64,000 nucleotides of DNA, from NCBI GenBank assembly GCA_037200445.1, contig JBBCGH010000001.1, forward strand, positions 2,790,001-2,854,000, in the 5' to 3' direction. The first letter of the stretch is position 1; each line of letters opens with the position of its first letter. Below are positions 8,402 through 17,039 of this stretch, piece after piece. The notes under the pieces were generated by a model. It worked only from the letters and a program-made list of their open reading frames with translations, did no database searches and was not told the DNA's origin. The position numbers and the translations under genes are program-made. Source of the DNA: Alphaproteobacteria bacterium (lineage in GTDB: Bacteria; Pseudomonadota; Alphaproteobacteria; Rhizobiales; Xanthobacteraceae).

Positions 8402-9001
8402 CGTGACCTCCAAGTTTGCTTTATCGGGAGGGTTCCGCTCGTCGGGTGCCGCAGCACCCTGGAAGGTCCCCTGAAGTTCCCCGCGAAACCACCCGATCCT
8501 TTGTCTCGCCTTTATGGTCTGAGCCGCCGGATCGGACGGGGCGACTTGGGGATGCCCCCCTCCATCGCGTGTCCAACCTTAGTCACGGGTCCTGCACAGA
8601 AAAGAAAAAAAGGGCCGAGTCACAGGCTCCAGAGCGTGTTTTCAGGTGGGTGTTGCACAAATGGCACTCAGTTTTTAGGACCTCGAAACTGTACTTCGCG
8701 CCAAGCGCTAATGGATTCCTAATTTTGTTCGTTAAGCTATTCTTTTCAACGCCTTGTGAGTTGATCGTCATGAGATTTCAGTCTCACTGACTCTCATTTT
8801 CGTCACGATCCAACACGATCCAAACAGGCAAGCGCCCGCTTGGTGTGCCAGGCGGCACTGCGAGGGAACTGCGTTCCTTGGAACACATCGGAACCTCGAA
8901 TCGAACCACCTCAAAACGATTCTCCGCGGCGCGCGTGTGGGCCGCCTGTTTGACCAATGATAACGGGGCGCTAACTGCGCGGGGCTGCACCCAGACACGC
9001 T
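8402..9001. other. 600-base gene-free region upstream of the porin
   Basis: No coding sequence is convincing here. The part nearest the porin (8402-8640) is GC-rich with a purine run (AGAAAAGAAAAAAAGGG, 8599-8615); the middle (about 8660-8810) is clearly AT-richer than the window and contains TTTTGTTCGTTAAGC and the small inverted motif GAGATTTCAGTCTC. An AT-rich block upstream of a major porin is where its promoter and regulator sites would be expected, but I cannot place a -35/-10 pair with confidence. The right end belongs to the 3' side of the glycosyltransferase gene. Confidence 0.4.
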
Positions 9002-11089
9002 TCACGCCATCTCAATCGGCAAGCTCTCTACAGAAAAACCGGCCGGCGGCTGACCCTGCCGGTAGCGGCGCCACATGCCGAGGAACGCGCTTTCGATGTG
9101 GCGCGCGAAGCGCGCGGTGTCGAACAAAGGATGAGTCAGGCGGTTGGCGGCAAGCCGTTCCCGGATGTTGCGAAGTGCATCAGGGTCGCGCGCAAGGCGG
9201 ATAGCCGCCGACATGTAGTCCTCGCGAGTCTCGGCGATCATATCGGCGAGCCCGATTGCGTTGAGCAAACTACCCGCGACCCGGCCTGCAAATGTGTTCC
9301 CCGCCCAGGTCAGTACCGGCAACCCGGCCCAAAGAGCGTCGCTTGCTGTCGTATGCGCGTTATACGGCAGCGTATCGAGGAAAAGATCGGCGAGACGGTG
9401 CCGGGCAAGATGCTCGGGCAACGCCATCATGGGAGCGAACACGAGACGGTCTGGCGCGACCCCACATCGCGCTGCTTCGCTCCGCAGATTTGCTGCCGCG
9501 ACCGTGTTCGCTTCAAGCAGCCACAGCACACTGCCCTCGACCTCGCGCAGGATTTCCATCCAGGTTTGGAACGTGGCCGGCGTGATCTTGTGCGTGCTGT
9601 TGAAGCAGCAGAAAACGAACGCCCCCTCCGACAGTCCAGCTTGGCTGCGGCTTGGCGTGACCGGGGCAATCGGACGGCGCGAATCGTTCACCTGGTAGGA
9701 ATCCGGCAGATAGACAACGCTTTCCGAGTAGTAGGGCTGATGGGCAGGCGGAATGACCCGGCGGTCGGCCAGGATGTAGTCCACATAGGGGGCGCCAGAA
9801 GTCCCCGGGTAGGCCAGGTAATTCACCTGGATCGGCGCTGGCCGGCGCGCCAGGATGCCAGGCCGTGCACGCCCTGAGTAGCCGTTGAGATCGACCAGGA
9901 TGTCGATCTTCCTTTCATTGAGAACCCGTGCGGCTTCGCCATCACTCAGGGCGCTGACATCGGCGAATTCGTCAAATGCCGCCTCCAGCCTTCTGCGCGT
10001 CGCACTGTCATCATCGGCTCCGGTGCCGACGCCCACGATCTCGAATTGCTGGCGGTCGTGAAGCTCGAACAACTCCGCGATCAGAAACGACGTCGCGTGC
10101 GCACGATATTCGCCCGACATATAGCCGATGCGCAGGCGCTCGCGGTTCGGCGGTATCTCATGCCGGTATGCGCTAAGGTGGGGAGGGAAAAGATCCATGA
10201 CCCATCTCTGCGCGGCATCGAGCTGCTCGGCAGGTGTCGAGTCGATTGCACTCAGCTCAAACGGAACACAGACCTTCCGCTTTTCGGCAAGGCCACGATG
10301 CAGGCGCGGCTCCAGTTCGGCGCGATCGCCCCAGTCGGCCAAATGGGCCATTGAATAGATCAGATGCCCGAGCATGTAATTCGCGTTCGGATCGAGGGCC
10401 AGCGCGCGCTGTGCGGTCGCGATGGCCTCGCTGTGGCGTGATACGGTCATCAGCACCAGGTAGCGCTGCTGCAGGGCATCGGCGTGGCCCGGCACCAGCG
10501 CAAGTGCCCGATCATAGGCCGCGAGCGCTTCGTTGTTGCGATCGATGCCGCGCAGTGCGTTGCCGAGTGAGACCAGCACCGCCGCGTCCGGCCGAATCGC
10601 AAGCGCCCGCTGATACGCCGCGATCGCTTCCATCGGGCGTCCCAGCGCGGCCAGCGTGTTCGCCTGGTTGGATAGTGTCTCCGCGTGATTTGGGCGCAGA
10701 GCGAGAGACCGCGCGAGGCTCTCGAGCGCGTCGGCAGGTCGCTCCAGGTCTTTCAGAACGACAGCGCGATTATTCCAGCTGTCGGGTGAATCCGGATTGA
10801 TCGCGAGTGCCCTGTCGAAACTCGCAAGCGCGTCGTCGAGGCGGCCAAGTTGACGCAGGATGGTGCCGTGATTGTAGTGTGAGACTTCCGAGGTGCCGTT
10901 GATTTCGATTGCCCGGCGCAGCGCACGCTCGGCGTCCTCGGTCTGCCCGAGTTGCGTGGCCGCGATCGCGTATAGGTTCAGAGCGCCGAAGTGGCCCGGT
11001 TCAATCGCGAGAAACTCCTGGTAGAGGCGTGCCGCTTCTGCCGGCTGGCCCTTTTGGTGCAGCGCTTGCGCGCGGCTGAACAGATCCAT
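9002..11089 (-). CDS. TPR-domain O-linked N-acetylglucosaminyltransferase (OGT/SPINDLY type, GT41)
   Basis: 695 residues. The first ~290 residues are tandem TPRs, with repeats such as GHFGALNLYAIAATQLGQTE and PDSPDSWNNRAVVLKDLERP. The rest is a GT41 catalytic domain: GYMSGEYRAHATSFL, KIDILVDLNGYSGRARPGI, YLAYPGTSGAPYVDYILAD, FNSTHKITPATFQTWMEIL and DTLPYNAHTTASDALWAGLP followed by TFAGRVAGSLL. Such enzymes transfer a sugar from a UDP (or GDP) donor to Ser/Thr of proteins in the cytoplasm; bacterial targets are often flagellin or surface proteins. I start it at the ATG at 11089 (MDLFSRAQALHQKGQ), the usual N-terminus for TPR proteins; an in-frame ATG farther up, at 11225, would overlap the divergent TPR gene. 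Acceptor and donor are unknown. Confidence 0.88.
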   Translation of the reverse strand: MDLFSRAQALHQKGQPAEAARLYQEFLAIEPGHFGALNLYAIAATQLGQTEDAERALRRAIEINGTSEVSHYNHGTILRQLGRLDDALASFDRALAINPDSPDSWNNRAVVLKDLERPADALESLARSLALRPNHAETLSNQANTLAALGRPMEAIAAYQRALAIRPDAAVLVSLGNALRGIDRNNEALAAYDRALALVPGHADALQQRYLVLMTVSRHSEAIATAQRALALDPNANYMLGHLIYSMAHLADWGDRAELEPRLHRGLAEKRKVCVPFELSAIDSTPAEQLDAAQRWVMDLFPPHLSAYRHEIPPNRERLRIGYMSGEYRAHATSFLIAELFELHDRQQFEIVGVGTGADDDSATRRRLEAAFDEFADVSALSDGEAARVLNERKIDILVDLNGYSGRARPGILARRPAPIQVNYLAYPGTSGAPYVDYILADRRVIPPAHQPYYSESVVYLPDSYQVNDSRRPIAPVTPSRSQAGLSEGAFVFCCFNSTHKITPATFQTWMEILREVEGSVLWLLEANTVAAANLRSEAARCGVAPDRLVFAPMMALPEHLARHRLADLFLDTLPYNAHTTASDALWAGLPVLTWAGNTFAGRVAGSLLNAIGLADMIAETREDYMSAAIRLARDPDALRNIRERLAANRLTHPLFDTARFARHIESAFLGMWRRYRQGQPPAGFSVESLPIEMA

Positions 11090-11190
11090 AGCGGAACCCG
11101 GATCGAGTAGCCTTTGAACGGTTCTCCCAGGGGACAGATACCGCCCCCCAGAAAGTTGCAAAACGGCAGCCGACAATCCAATCATAGCGT

Positions 11191-12039
11191 ATGGCAACGA
11201 TGATTCAGAAGGGTCCCGGCTCATCGAACACCGTTGAAAGCTTGGTGCACGAGGGACACCAGGCGTTGCGCGGCGGGCGAGTCGCGGAGGCGCAAGAGCT
11301 TGCGCGCAATCTGCTCGCGCGGCATCCGCGCAATCCCGATGCGCTGGAGCTCTTCGGCCTGACGTTGCTGGCGCAAGAGAAGGCGTCCGAAGCCATCCGG
11401 CCGCTGCAGGACGCGGCCCGCGTGCGCCCCGGCGCAGTCGTTGAAACTTATCTGGGCCAGGCTCTGCGCAAGGCAGGACGCATCCCGGAAGCTCTCGCGG
11501 TCCTGCAGCAAGCGAGCGAGCGGCAACCGGCCGTGCCGGGTGCTTTCTTTGAGCTCGGGACGCTGCTCTACGAGAAGCGGCGTGTTGCGGAGGCAGAGGC
11601 CGTTCTCGTTCGCGGCATGGCCGTGGCGCCGGCCGGGCAATTGTCTTTCGCCCTGGGTACGATCTTTCTCGAGCGCGGAGACTTCGAGGATGCGTCGGTT
11701 TCCTTCGCGCGCGCCCTTGCGGCGAGCCCGGGACATCCTTCCGTGCTTTGCGGCCTTGGCCGGGCACGAATGGCGTGCGGCGAACTCGACCGGGCGCTCG
11801 AGAAGTTTCAGGAGGCGATGGCGAACAATCCATCCGAGGGCCGCGCGCGATTCCTGACGGCCCAATGCCTGTTTGAGCTTGGCCGGCCGGCCGAGGCGAT
11901 CGAATGTCTGCGGGCGCTGGTCGCGTGGGCGCCGCAATCGTTCGGCGGCGCGCTGAAGACTTGCGTGGAGGCCGGAAAGGGCCGTTTCTGGCTCAAGCCC
12001 AGTGCAGCTGCCGACGCCTTGGGCCTCAAACGCGGCTAA
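11191..12039 (+). CDS. TPR-repeat protein
   Basis: 282 residues made almost wholly of tetratricopeptide repeats. Typical units are HEGHQALRGGRVAEAQELAR, NPDALELFGLTLLAQEKASE, LGQALRKAGRIPEALAVL, FELGTLLYEKRRVAEAEAVL and FLTAQCLFELGRPAEAIECL. No signal peptide or catalytic domain follows. It is divergent from the OGT-like gene, with about 100 bases between the start codons, and so probably shares a control region and functions with it, for example as a scaffold presenting the acceptor protein. That link is inferred from position only. Start ATG at 11191; ATG at 11200 is an alternative. Confidence 0.8.
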   Translation: MATMIQKGPGSSNTVESLVHEGHQALRGGRVAEAQELARNLLARHPRNPDALELFGLTLLAQEKASEAIRPLQDAARVRPGAVVETYLGQALRKAGRIPEALAVLQQASERQPAVPGAFFELGTLLYEKRRVAEAEAVLVRGMAVAPAGQLSFALGTIFLERGDFEDASVSFARALAASPGHPSVLCGLGRARMACGELDRALEKFQEAMANNPSEGRARFLTAQCLFELGRPAEAIECLRALVAWAPQSFGGALKTCVEAGKGRFWLKPSAAADALGLKRG

Positions 12040-12077
12040 CCCGACGTTCGCAGCCGATCTTGCCGCACGACGTGACA

Positions 12078-12809
12078 CTAGCGCTTCGGCGCGCGGAAGT
12101 GATGTCTGTAGGCGTCGTCGTTATCCGTCAGGATGAATTGCATTTCCGCCATTCGCCCCGCGGCCGCGGGGGAAATCTCCTCGAAGCGCGCGGTCCAGGC
12201 GTCGCGTTTGATCGGCACACATTGAGCCACCGGGGTGCCCTTCGGGAGCACGCCCTTGAAATCAGGGTCGCACCAGCGGGCCGGAAAATTGATGTAGTTG
12301 TCGTGGTAACGGTCCGCGTCAATCAGCCCGGTAAGACTGACGAACGGCAGGTCCGGCCGATTGATCGGATGTGTAACCAGCAGCGAATACCCGGGCGGCA
12401 GCTCGATGGTCCAGAAACAGTTGAACTTCAGAACGAAGCGGTCTTCTTCGAAGAACGGCGACCCCTTCAGCTGATTGTTGTCGTGAAAGTCCAGCGGCGA
12501 ACAAATCGTTTTCACCTTTGCGCACGGAATCTCGCCGTCCCACGTGAAGAGCCCGTCCTCGACACGGAGATCGGTGGCCAGCGGAATGAGAAAACCGTGG
12601 GTCATCGCATCAATGAACGGCGGACATCGCTTGACCGTCATCTGCTCCAGCTGGAGCGTGTCGCTGAAGGCGCGCTGCGGCATGGACTTGAACCAGTCCG
12701 GCAGACCCTGCACGGCAGGAATGGGAGGCGGCACCACGCCCTTGTGCTCAGGCGCGCACCGGAAGGTGATCGAAAGCTCCTCGGCCTGCTGGCTCGTATC
12801 GTCGCTCAT
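12078..12809 (-). CDS. DUF6065-like hypothetical protein
   Basis: 243 residues, soluble and rich in aromatic residues and Pro. Notable segments are PAVQGLPDWFKSMPQ, KRCPPFIDAMTHGFLIPLATDL, FHDNNQLKGSPF, KFNCFWTIELPPGYSLLVTHP, LPFVSLTGLIDADRYHDNYI and a C-terminal NDDAYRHHFRAPKR. I recall proteins of this appearance under the name DUF6065, found beside glycosylation or lipopolysaccharide genes, but I cannot verify it here. The conserved Asp/His content (DADRYHDNY, FHDNNQ) could bind a metal in a cupin-like fold; that is speculation. It follows the tRNA-Ser gene on the same strand and converges with the TPR gene. Confidence 0.6.
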   Translation of the reverse strand: MSDDTSQQAEELSITFRCAPEHKGVVPPPIPAVQGLPDWFKSMPQRAFSDTLQLEQMTVKRCPPFIDAMTHGFLIPLATDLRVEDGLFTWDGEIPCAKVKTICSPLDFHDNNQLKGSPFFEEDRFVLKFNCFWTIELPPGYSLLVTHPINRPDLPFVSLTGLIDADRYHDNYINFPARWCDPDFKGVLPKGTPVAQCVPIKRDAWTARFEEISPAAAGRMAEMQFILTDNDDAYRHHFRAPKR

Positions 12810-12859
12810 GCGCGCTTCTCGCGTTTAAACAACAGCTTACGAACTTTGGGTGCTGCCGG

Positions 12860-12874
12860 GAAGGGATTGAACCC
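12860..12874. repeat. Imperfect copy of the tRNA-Ser T-arm/3' end
   Basis: GAAGGGATTGAACCC at 12860-12874 matches the tRNA-Ser(GCU) segment GAAGGGATTCGAACCC at 12933-12948 apart from one missing C. The same orientation and a 70-base distance suggest a decayed duplication of the tRNA 3' end, as left by integrative elements. The match is short, so chance cannot be excluded. Confidence 0.35.
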
Positions 12875-12922
12875 GGGTAACAGCGCAGCGACGAACGCGG
12901 GCAATGTCGCGCGAGGATTGGC

Positions 12923-13015
12923 TGGCGGAGAGGAAGGGATTCGAACCCTTGATACGGCTTTAGACCGTATAACGGTTTAGCAAACCGCCGCCTTCAGCCA
13001 CTCGGCCACCTCTCC
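12923..13015 (-). tRNA. tRNA-Ser(GCU)
   Basis: Read on the minus strand it starts GGAGAGGTGGCCGAGTGG and ends CCTCTCCG followed by an encoded CCA (93 bases including CCA). The acceptor stem GGAGAGG/CCTCTCC pairs perfectly. The anticodon loop TTGCTAA gives GCU, reading AGC/AGU Ser codons. A long variable arm (TATACGGTCTAAAGCCGTAT) is the class II mark of serine tRNAs, and GGGTTCGAATCCC forms the T arm. Confidence 0.97.
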
Positions 13016-13074
13016 GGTAAGGGCGGATATGCCCGAGCACCTTGCCCTTGACAAGGCTCGCGCCAGCCCACCGG

Positions 13075-13920
13075 TCATACGCCGACATAGGGACCGGGCT
13101 TCGGGGCTTGCGGACCCGCGAGCAGAAACGAGAAGAAATGGCGTGGCGGCTCGTAGTGCTCCTCGGCCGTTGCCGGTTCCAGGAACCGATCGGCACAGAG
13201 ATCTTCGCGGACGAAGAAGGCGTTTGACCCGGAGATGTTGCATCCAACGATGCGATAGCCCTTCTCCCGCCCAAGACGAACCAGCGCTTCAAGGCTGGCG
13301 CCGAAGTAATTGGTCCCATCGCCTCCGCGGTTGGGTTGATAGGGCACGGTGACTGACAACGGCGGATGAAGGCCCGCATTGTATTCGATGACGACGATGC
13401 GAGGGCTGACGGCCTTGACCGCCTTCCAGACCCAGTAATCGTTGAAATCGATGTCGATGCTGAGCAGGTCGATCTCGTCCTTGAACCCGGCGTTCTGGAA
13501 GAGCGGGTTGATGTTCTCGGCCGTCACGAAGCTTTGTTGCAGCGTCAGGCGTCGGTCGTTGAGGAAGTCGGCGAAACTGGACCCGATCGCCTTGCAGGCC
13601 TGCGCGTTGGCCTCGATCCACAAGCCGCGCCATCCTTCGATCAAGAGCTTGGCGGTGTTGCACTCGACGCCGGTTTCGACACCGATCTCGATGAAGGTGC
13701 GCGACGCCGTGCCGATGCGGTGGAGGATCTCCTGTATGATGCCGTCCTCATCGTGTTGCGAATAAACCTTGAAGCCGTAGCGCAACAGCCGCTTCGGGTC
13801 CGCGTAGCGCGGCTCTCGCAGGGTTTCGGCCCAGAAGCGGTGCAGGTTCATCTGCACCATCGCGGCCGAGAAATTCGCGATATGGCTCAGCGCAAATCCC
13901 ATCTGGCTGTTTGCATCCAT
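13075..13920 (-). CDS. FkbM-like SAM-dependent methyltransferase (probable)
   Basis: 281 residues. After a ~50-residue helical N-terminus comes KVYSQHDEDGIIQEILHRIG and a motif I-like glycine loop FIEIGVETGVECNTAKLLIE, followed by GWRGLWIEAN, where the Glu would hold the SAM ribose. Motif II/III candidates are IDLLSIDIDFNDYWVWKAV and IVVIEYNAGLHPP. This arrangement matches the FkbM-like Rossmann methyltransferases found in polysaccharide clusters. It lies 14 bases downstream of a clear FkbM gene on the same strand, so the two form an operon. Substrate unknown; O-methylation of a sugar is the usual role of the family. Confidence 0.65.
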   Translation of the reverse strand: MDANSQMGFALSHIANFSAAMVQMNLHRFWAETLREPRYADPKRLLRYGFKVYSQHDEDGIIQEILHRIGTASRTFIEIGVETGVECNTAKLLIEGWRGLWIEANAQACKAIGSSFADFLNDRRLTLQQSFVTAENINPLFQNAGFKDEIDLLSIDIDFNDYWVWKAVKAVSPRIVVIEYNAGLHPPLSVTVPYQPNRGGDGTNYFGASLEALVRLGREKGYRIVGCNISGSNAFFVREDLCADRFLEPATAEEHYEPPRHFFSFLLAGPQAPKPGPYVGV

Positions 13921-13934
13921 TGCGGAGTCCTGGA

Positions 13935-14765
13935 TCAGCGGCGCAGCGCGCCTGGTTGTCCGGCGAAGTCATCGGGACTGAGAATTTCCGGGTAGGCAAG
14001 CGAGGGCGCATCGGCGCGCGGAAAACCGATCATGTTGAACGACACGACATCGCCGAAAATGTCGCGCGGGTTGCCGAAGAAGTTGTTCGGATTGAACAAT
14101 GGCGTGATGTGCCACCACAAGCGATAGCCGATGTCGAACAGCAGCAAGATCAACGCTCGCGAATGCTCGGCGCGATCGTTCTCGACGTAGACTGCCGGTT
14201 TGAGGCGCTCGATCGTCGCGCGTGCGCCTGTGATAACGTCGTGCTCCATGCCTTCTACGTCCACTTTCAGGAGCCGCAGCCGCGCAACGCCAAGGCTATC
14301 GATCGTCACGAGCTGCACCTCTTCGCCGCCCGCTGCCCCCAGTGTCACGCCACCGAAATTGTCCGGGCGCCGGTAGTCGAGCGGCGGCACGCTGATCGTT
14401 CCGGTCGTCCTGCCGACCGCGCGGCGAAACGCACTCACGTTTGCCAGCGCATTGAGCCGCAGGTTGTTGCACAGGATATCGAAGATCGCACGCTGCGGCT
14501 CGAACGCGACGATCGCACCGCCGGGTTGCACAAGACGCGCCATGGGCACCGTTAGTGCCCCAATATTGGCGCCGGCGTCGATTGCGACGTCGCCGGGCCG
14601 CAAAAGCTGGCGAAACAGGTCGATTTCCCCTTCGGAATATTCGCCGTAGACGTCAAGCGATCTTCCGATATAGGCATCGTTGAGCAGATACATGAGCTTG
14701 CCGTGACGGCAATCCTTGGTTCCGGTCTGCATCCCGCTCGCACACTCCTCAAGAATTTCGCCCAT
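13935..14765 (-). CDS. FkbM family methyltransferase
   Basis: 276 residues of the Methyltransf_21/FkbM family. Motif I is DVAIDAGANIGALTVPMARL (about residues 58-77), followed by GGAIVAFEPQRAIFDILCNNL with the ribose-binding Glu, then VTIDSLGVARLRLLKVDVEGME, the family signature LLKxDVEGxE. FkbM enzymes methylate hydroxyls of sugars and polyketides. The start ATG at 14765 has GGAGGGG in front of it. Its start codon interlocks with that of the plus-strand TPR-glycosyltransferase (CATG shared at 14763-14766), so the two genes are strictly divergent with no spacer and each promoter must lie inside the other gene. Confidence 0.85.
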   Translation of the reverse strand: MGEILEECASGMQTGTKDCRHGKLMYLLNDAYIGRSLDVYGEYSEGEIDLFRQLLRPGDVAIDAGANIGALTVPMARLVQPGGAIVAFEPQRAIFDILCNNLRLNALANVSAFRRAVGRTTGTISVPPLDYRRPDNFGGVTLGAAGGEEVQLVTIDSLGVARLRLLKVDVEGMEHDVITGARATIERLKPAVYVENDRAEHSRALILLLFDIGYRLWWHITPLFNPNNFFGNPRDIFGDVVSFNMIGFPRADAPSLAYPEILSPDDFAGQPGALRR

Positions 14766-16353
14766 GAAAGCCCCTCCATCCTTCCTGATGCAAGAAGCGA
14801 CGTCCTTGCATCGCCAAGGGCAGCTCGTGGAGGCGGTCGCGGCCTACGAGCAGGTGCTCTCCCGGGAGAAGAAGAATACCGATGCGATGTTTCTGCTCGC
14901 CACCGTTCATTGCCAGCAGGGCCGCCTTGGCGACGGCATCGAAACCGCGCGCCGCGCGATCAAGATCGATCCGAAGTACGCCCCAGCCTACAACCTGATG
15001 GGCGTCGCCCAGCAGCAGCTCGGCCGCACCGAGATTGCGCTCAACAGCTTCGACCGTGCGGTCGCGGCCGATCCGAAGTTCGCCGAAGCCTGGTTCAACC
15101 GCGCGCTCAATCTGCTCACGCTCGGCCGCCGCGCCCACGCAATCGAAAGCTTCGACCATTCGATCGCACTCAATCCGGATCATGCGCTGGCGCGTCATGG
15201 ACGCGGCACCGCGCTGATGCTGGAGGATCGCAACGAGGCGGCGCTGAGCGACTTCACCGCCGCGGTGGCGCTCGATCCCAATCTGCCGCAGGCGCTTGCC
15301 AATCGCGGCTATCTGCTCAACCGGCTCGGCCGTTTCGATGAGGCTTTCGCCGACCTGGAGCGCGCGCTCACGGTTGCGCCGCACGATGACGATGTGCGCT
15401 ACCACGCAGCGCTCGTCGAGTTGCTGCATGGGCGCTGGCACGAGGGTTTTCCGCACTACGACGCGCGGTTGACCGCGCGCAGCCTCGATACGACGCGCAC
15501 GTTCGTTGCGCCGGCCTATCCGCGCTGGAACGGCGAACCGCCGGACGGCAACCTGCTGGTGCTGCTGACTGAGCAGGGGCGGGGAGATGTTATCCAGTTT
15601 GCGCGCTTTGCGACCGAGCTCTCAAAGGCCGGACATCGCGTCGCGATCGCGACGCAGCCGGCCTATGCGTCGATGTTCGCGAGCATCGACGGCGTCGAGC
15701 GCATCATTGTCGATACGTATGAACTCGCGTCGCTCGCGCCTCTGCGCTGGCAAATGCTGGTGAGCGTGCCGGGATGCCTCGGCATCACGCCGGAAACTGT
15801 CCCGGCCTCCGTACCTTACGTGGCGGCGGATCCGGCGCGCCGAGCTGCTTGGCAGAGAAAACTCGGGGGCGGGTTCAAGATCGGCATCTCGTGGCAGGGC
15901 AGCCCGACCTTCGTGCATGACCGCGGCCGCTCCATTCCGCTCGCCGCTTTTGCGCCGCTCGCCGACGTTCCGGATGTCCGGTTGATCTCGTTGCAGAAAC
16001 GCCCCGGCGCCGAGCAGATCGCGGCCGTGCCGTTCCGCGGGCGGATCGAGCAGGTGCTGGACGTGTCCGACACGGGCGACACGGCATTCCTCGACACGGT
16101 CGCGCTGGTTGACGCGCTCGATCTGGTGGTCACCTCGGATTCGATGAACGCGCATCTCGCCGGTGCGCTGGGCAAGCCGACCTTCGTTGCGCTGCGCAAG
16201 ATTCCCGACTGGCGCTGGCTCACCGGCCGCGACGATTGCCCGTGGTATCCATCCGCGCGGCTATTCCGTCAAAGCACCGACGGCGACTGGCAGGACGTGT
16301 TCCGGCGGATCGCGGTGGCCGCCAGCGAGGCGGCCGGCTGGTCCGCCAAGTAG
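14764..16353 (+). CDS. TPR protein fused to a GT9/heptosyltransferase-like glycosyltransferase domain
   Basis: 529 residues. Residues ~1-230 are about six TPRs (EATSLHRQGQLVEAVAAYEQ, YAPAYNLMGVAQQQLGR, FAEAWFNRALNLLTLGRR, LPQALANRGYLLNRLGRFDE). After a short link (HGRWHEGFPHYDARL) comes a GT-B fold with EQGRGDVIQFARFATEL, FKIGISWQGSPTF, RSIPLAAFAPLADVPDVRLI and DLVVTSDSMNAHLAGALGKP, then PDWRWLTGRDDCPWYPSARL. The GISWQG and TSDS..HLAGALG motifs are those of the ADP-heptose:LPS heptosyltransferase-like superfamily. Both candidate starts (14764, 14788) lack a strong ribosome-binding site. Likely a protein or lipid glycosyltransferase with TPR-recruited acceptor. Confidence 0.82.
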   Translation: MKAPPSFLMQEATSLHRQGQLVEAVAAYEQVLSREKKNTDAMFLLATVHCQQGRLGDGIETARRAIKIDPKYAPAYNLMGVAQQQLGRTEIALNSFDRAVAADPKFAEAWFNRALNLLTLGRRAHAIESFDHSIALNPDHALARHGRGTALMLEDRNEAALSDFTAAVALDPNLPQALANRGYLLNRLGRFDEAFADLERALTVAPHDDDVRYHAALVELLHGRWHEGFPHYDARLTARSLDTTRTFVAPAYPRWNGEPPDGNLLVLLTEQGRGDVIQFARFATELSKAGHRVAIATQPAYASMFASIDGVERIIVDTYELASLAPLRWQMLVSVPGCLGITPETVPASVPYVAADPARRAAWQRKLGGGFKIGISWQGSPTFVHDRGRSIPLAAFAPLADVPDVRLISLQKRPGAEQIAAVPFRGRIEQVLDVSDTGDTAFLDTVALVDALDLVVTSDSMNAHLAGALGKPTFVALRKIPDWRWLTGRDDCPWYPSARLFRQSTDGDWQDVFRRIAVAASEAAGWSAK

Positions 16354-16356
16354 GCT

Positions 16357-16671
16357 TTACGCCGCCGCGCGGTACTGCGGGATCTCGGATTGCGGCGTCT
16401 CGGCTGCCGGCTGGCTCTTGAGCCAGTCGCGCGCGGCACGTTGCGCCTGCCCGATCTCGGCATCCGCCATCTCGGCGGCGATCTCGCGGCGCATGCGCGC
16501 TGCGTCGGCATGCCCTTTCATGGCGGCGATGTTGAACCATTTGTGCGCCGACACGAGATCGGCCGCGCCGGAGCGGCCCGACGCGTGCATCAGGCCGAGC
16601 TCGTAGAACGTCTCGCAGCTTGCGTCCGCTGAAATCGGCGTATCAATGCCGCTCAATTCGCAATTGGCCAT
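16357..16671 (-). CDS. Sel1-like repeat protein
   Basis: 104 residues. A single well-formed Sel1/TPR-like unit is visible at about residues 19-56: CETFYELGLMHASG, then DLVSAHKWFNIAAMKGHADAARMR, which carries the A.KWFxxAA..G sequence typical of Sel1 repeats. The C-terminal half is a charged helix (REIAAEMADAEIGQAQRAARDW). There is no signal peptide. GGGGAGGCAAC before the ATG at 16671 supports the start. Very similar short Sel1 proteins are common in Bradyrhizobium-like genomes, where their role is unknown. It converges with the TPR-glycosyltransferase, the stops three bases apart. Confidence 0.75.
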   Translation of the reverse strand: MANCELSGIDTPISADASCETFYELGLMHASGRSGAADLVSAHKWFNIAAMKGHADAARMRREIAAEMADAEIGQAQRAARDWLKSQPAAETPQSEIPQYRAAA

Positions 16672-17039
16672 GTTGCCTCCCCTGTCCCCATCGCGCTCAC
16701 CCCCGTGGCGCTCGTTGCCCGCCGCCTCCCAAGCGTTGCGGACGACGTGACTATTGGGCAGGAGCTTTGAACGCGGTCTTAAGCGGCGCGATGAATCGAA
16801 CGTGAAGACGATCGGGAAGGGTGCCAGCGCGAGGATGCCGAAAACGCCCGAATGACGGGGCTTTTTGTGATCCGCTCAGGAAGCGGTAACCCTGCGGCTT
16901 GGCAGGCCGGTAACCAACAGCGCAGGGCGCGCGTGACTTTCCCGGCGGAGTGTTGGCGGTCGCGATCGGTCTTGCCTGCCTTCTCGTTGCCCCCAATAGT
17001 GTGCGAGAACATTCGCGGGTCCCTGTTCGGAGGAACGAC
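16672..17039. other. 368-base gap without a convincing gene
   Basis: Short open frames exist on both strands but lack ribosome-binding sites and protein-like composition. Pieces of note are a possible weak terminator-like run (CGCCCGAATGACGGGGCTTTTTG, part near 16846-16866) and a repeated GGTAACC (16887 and 16909). The right end carries the ribosome-binding site CGGAGGAACGAC of the DUF2147 gene. Confidence 0.4.

Noticed and set aside
11090-11833. N-terminal extension of the OGT-like protein
   Set aside because: The added ~248 residues are Arg/Pro/Ala-rich, are antisense to the TPR gene at 11191 and lie before the normal TPR N-terminus.
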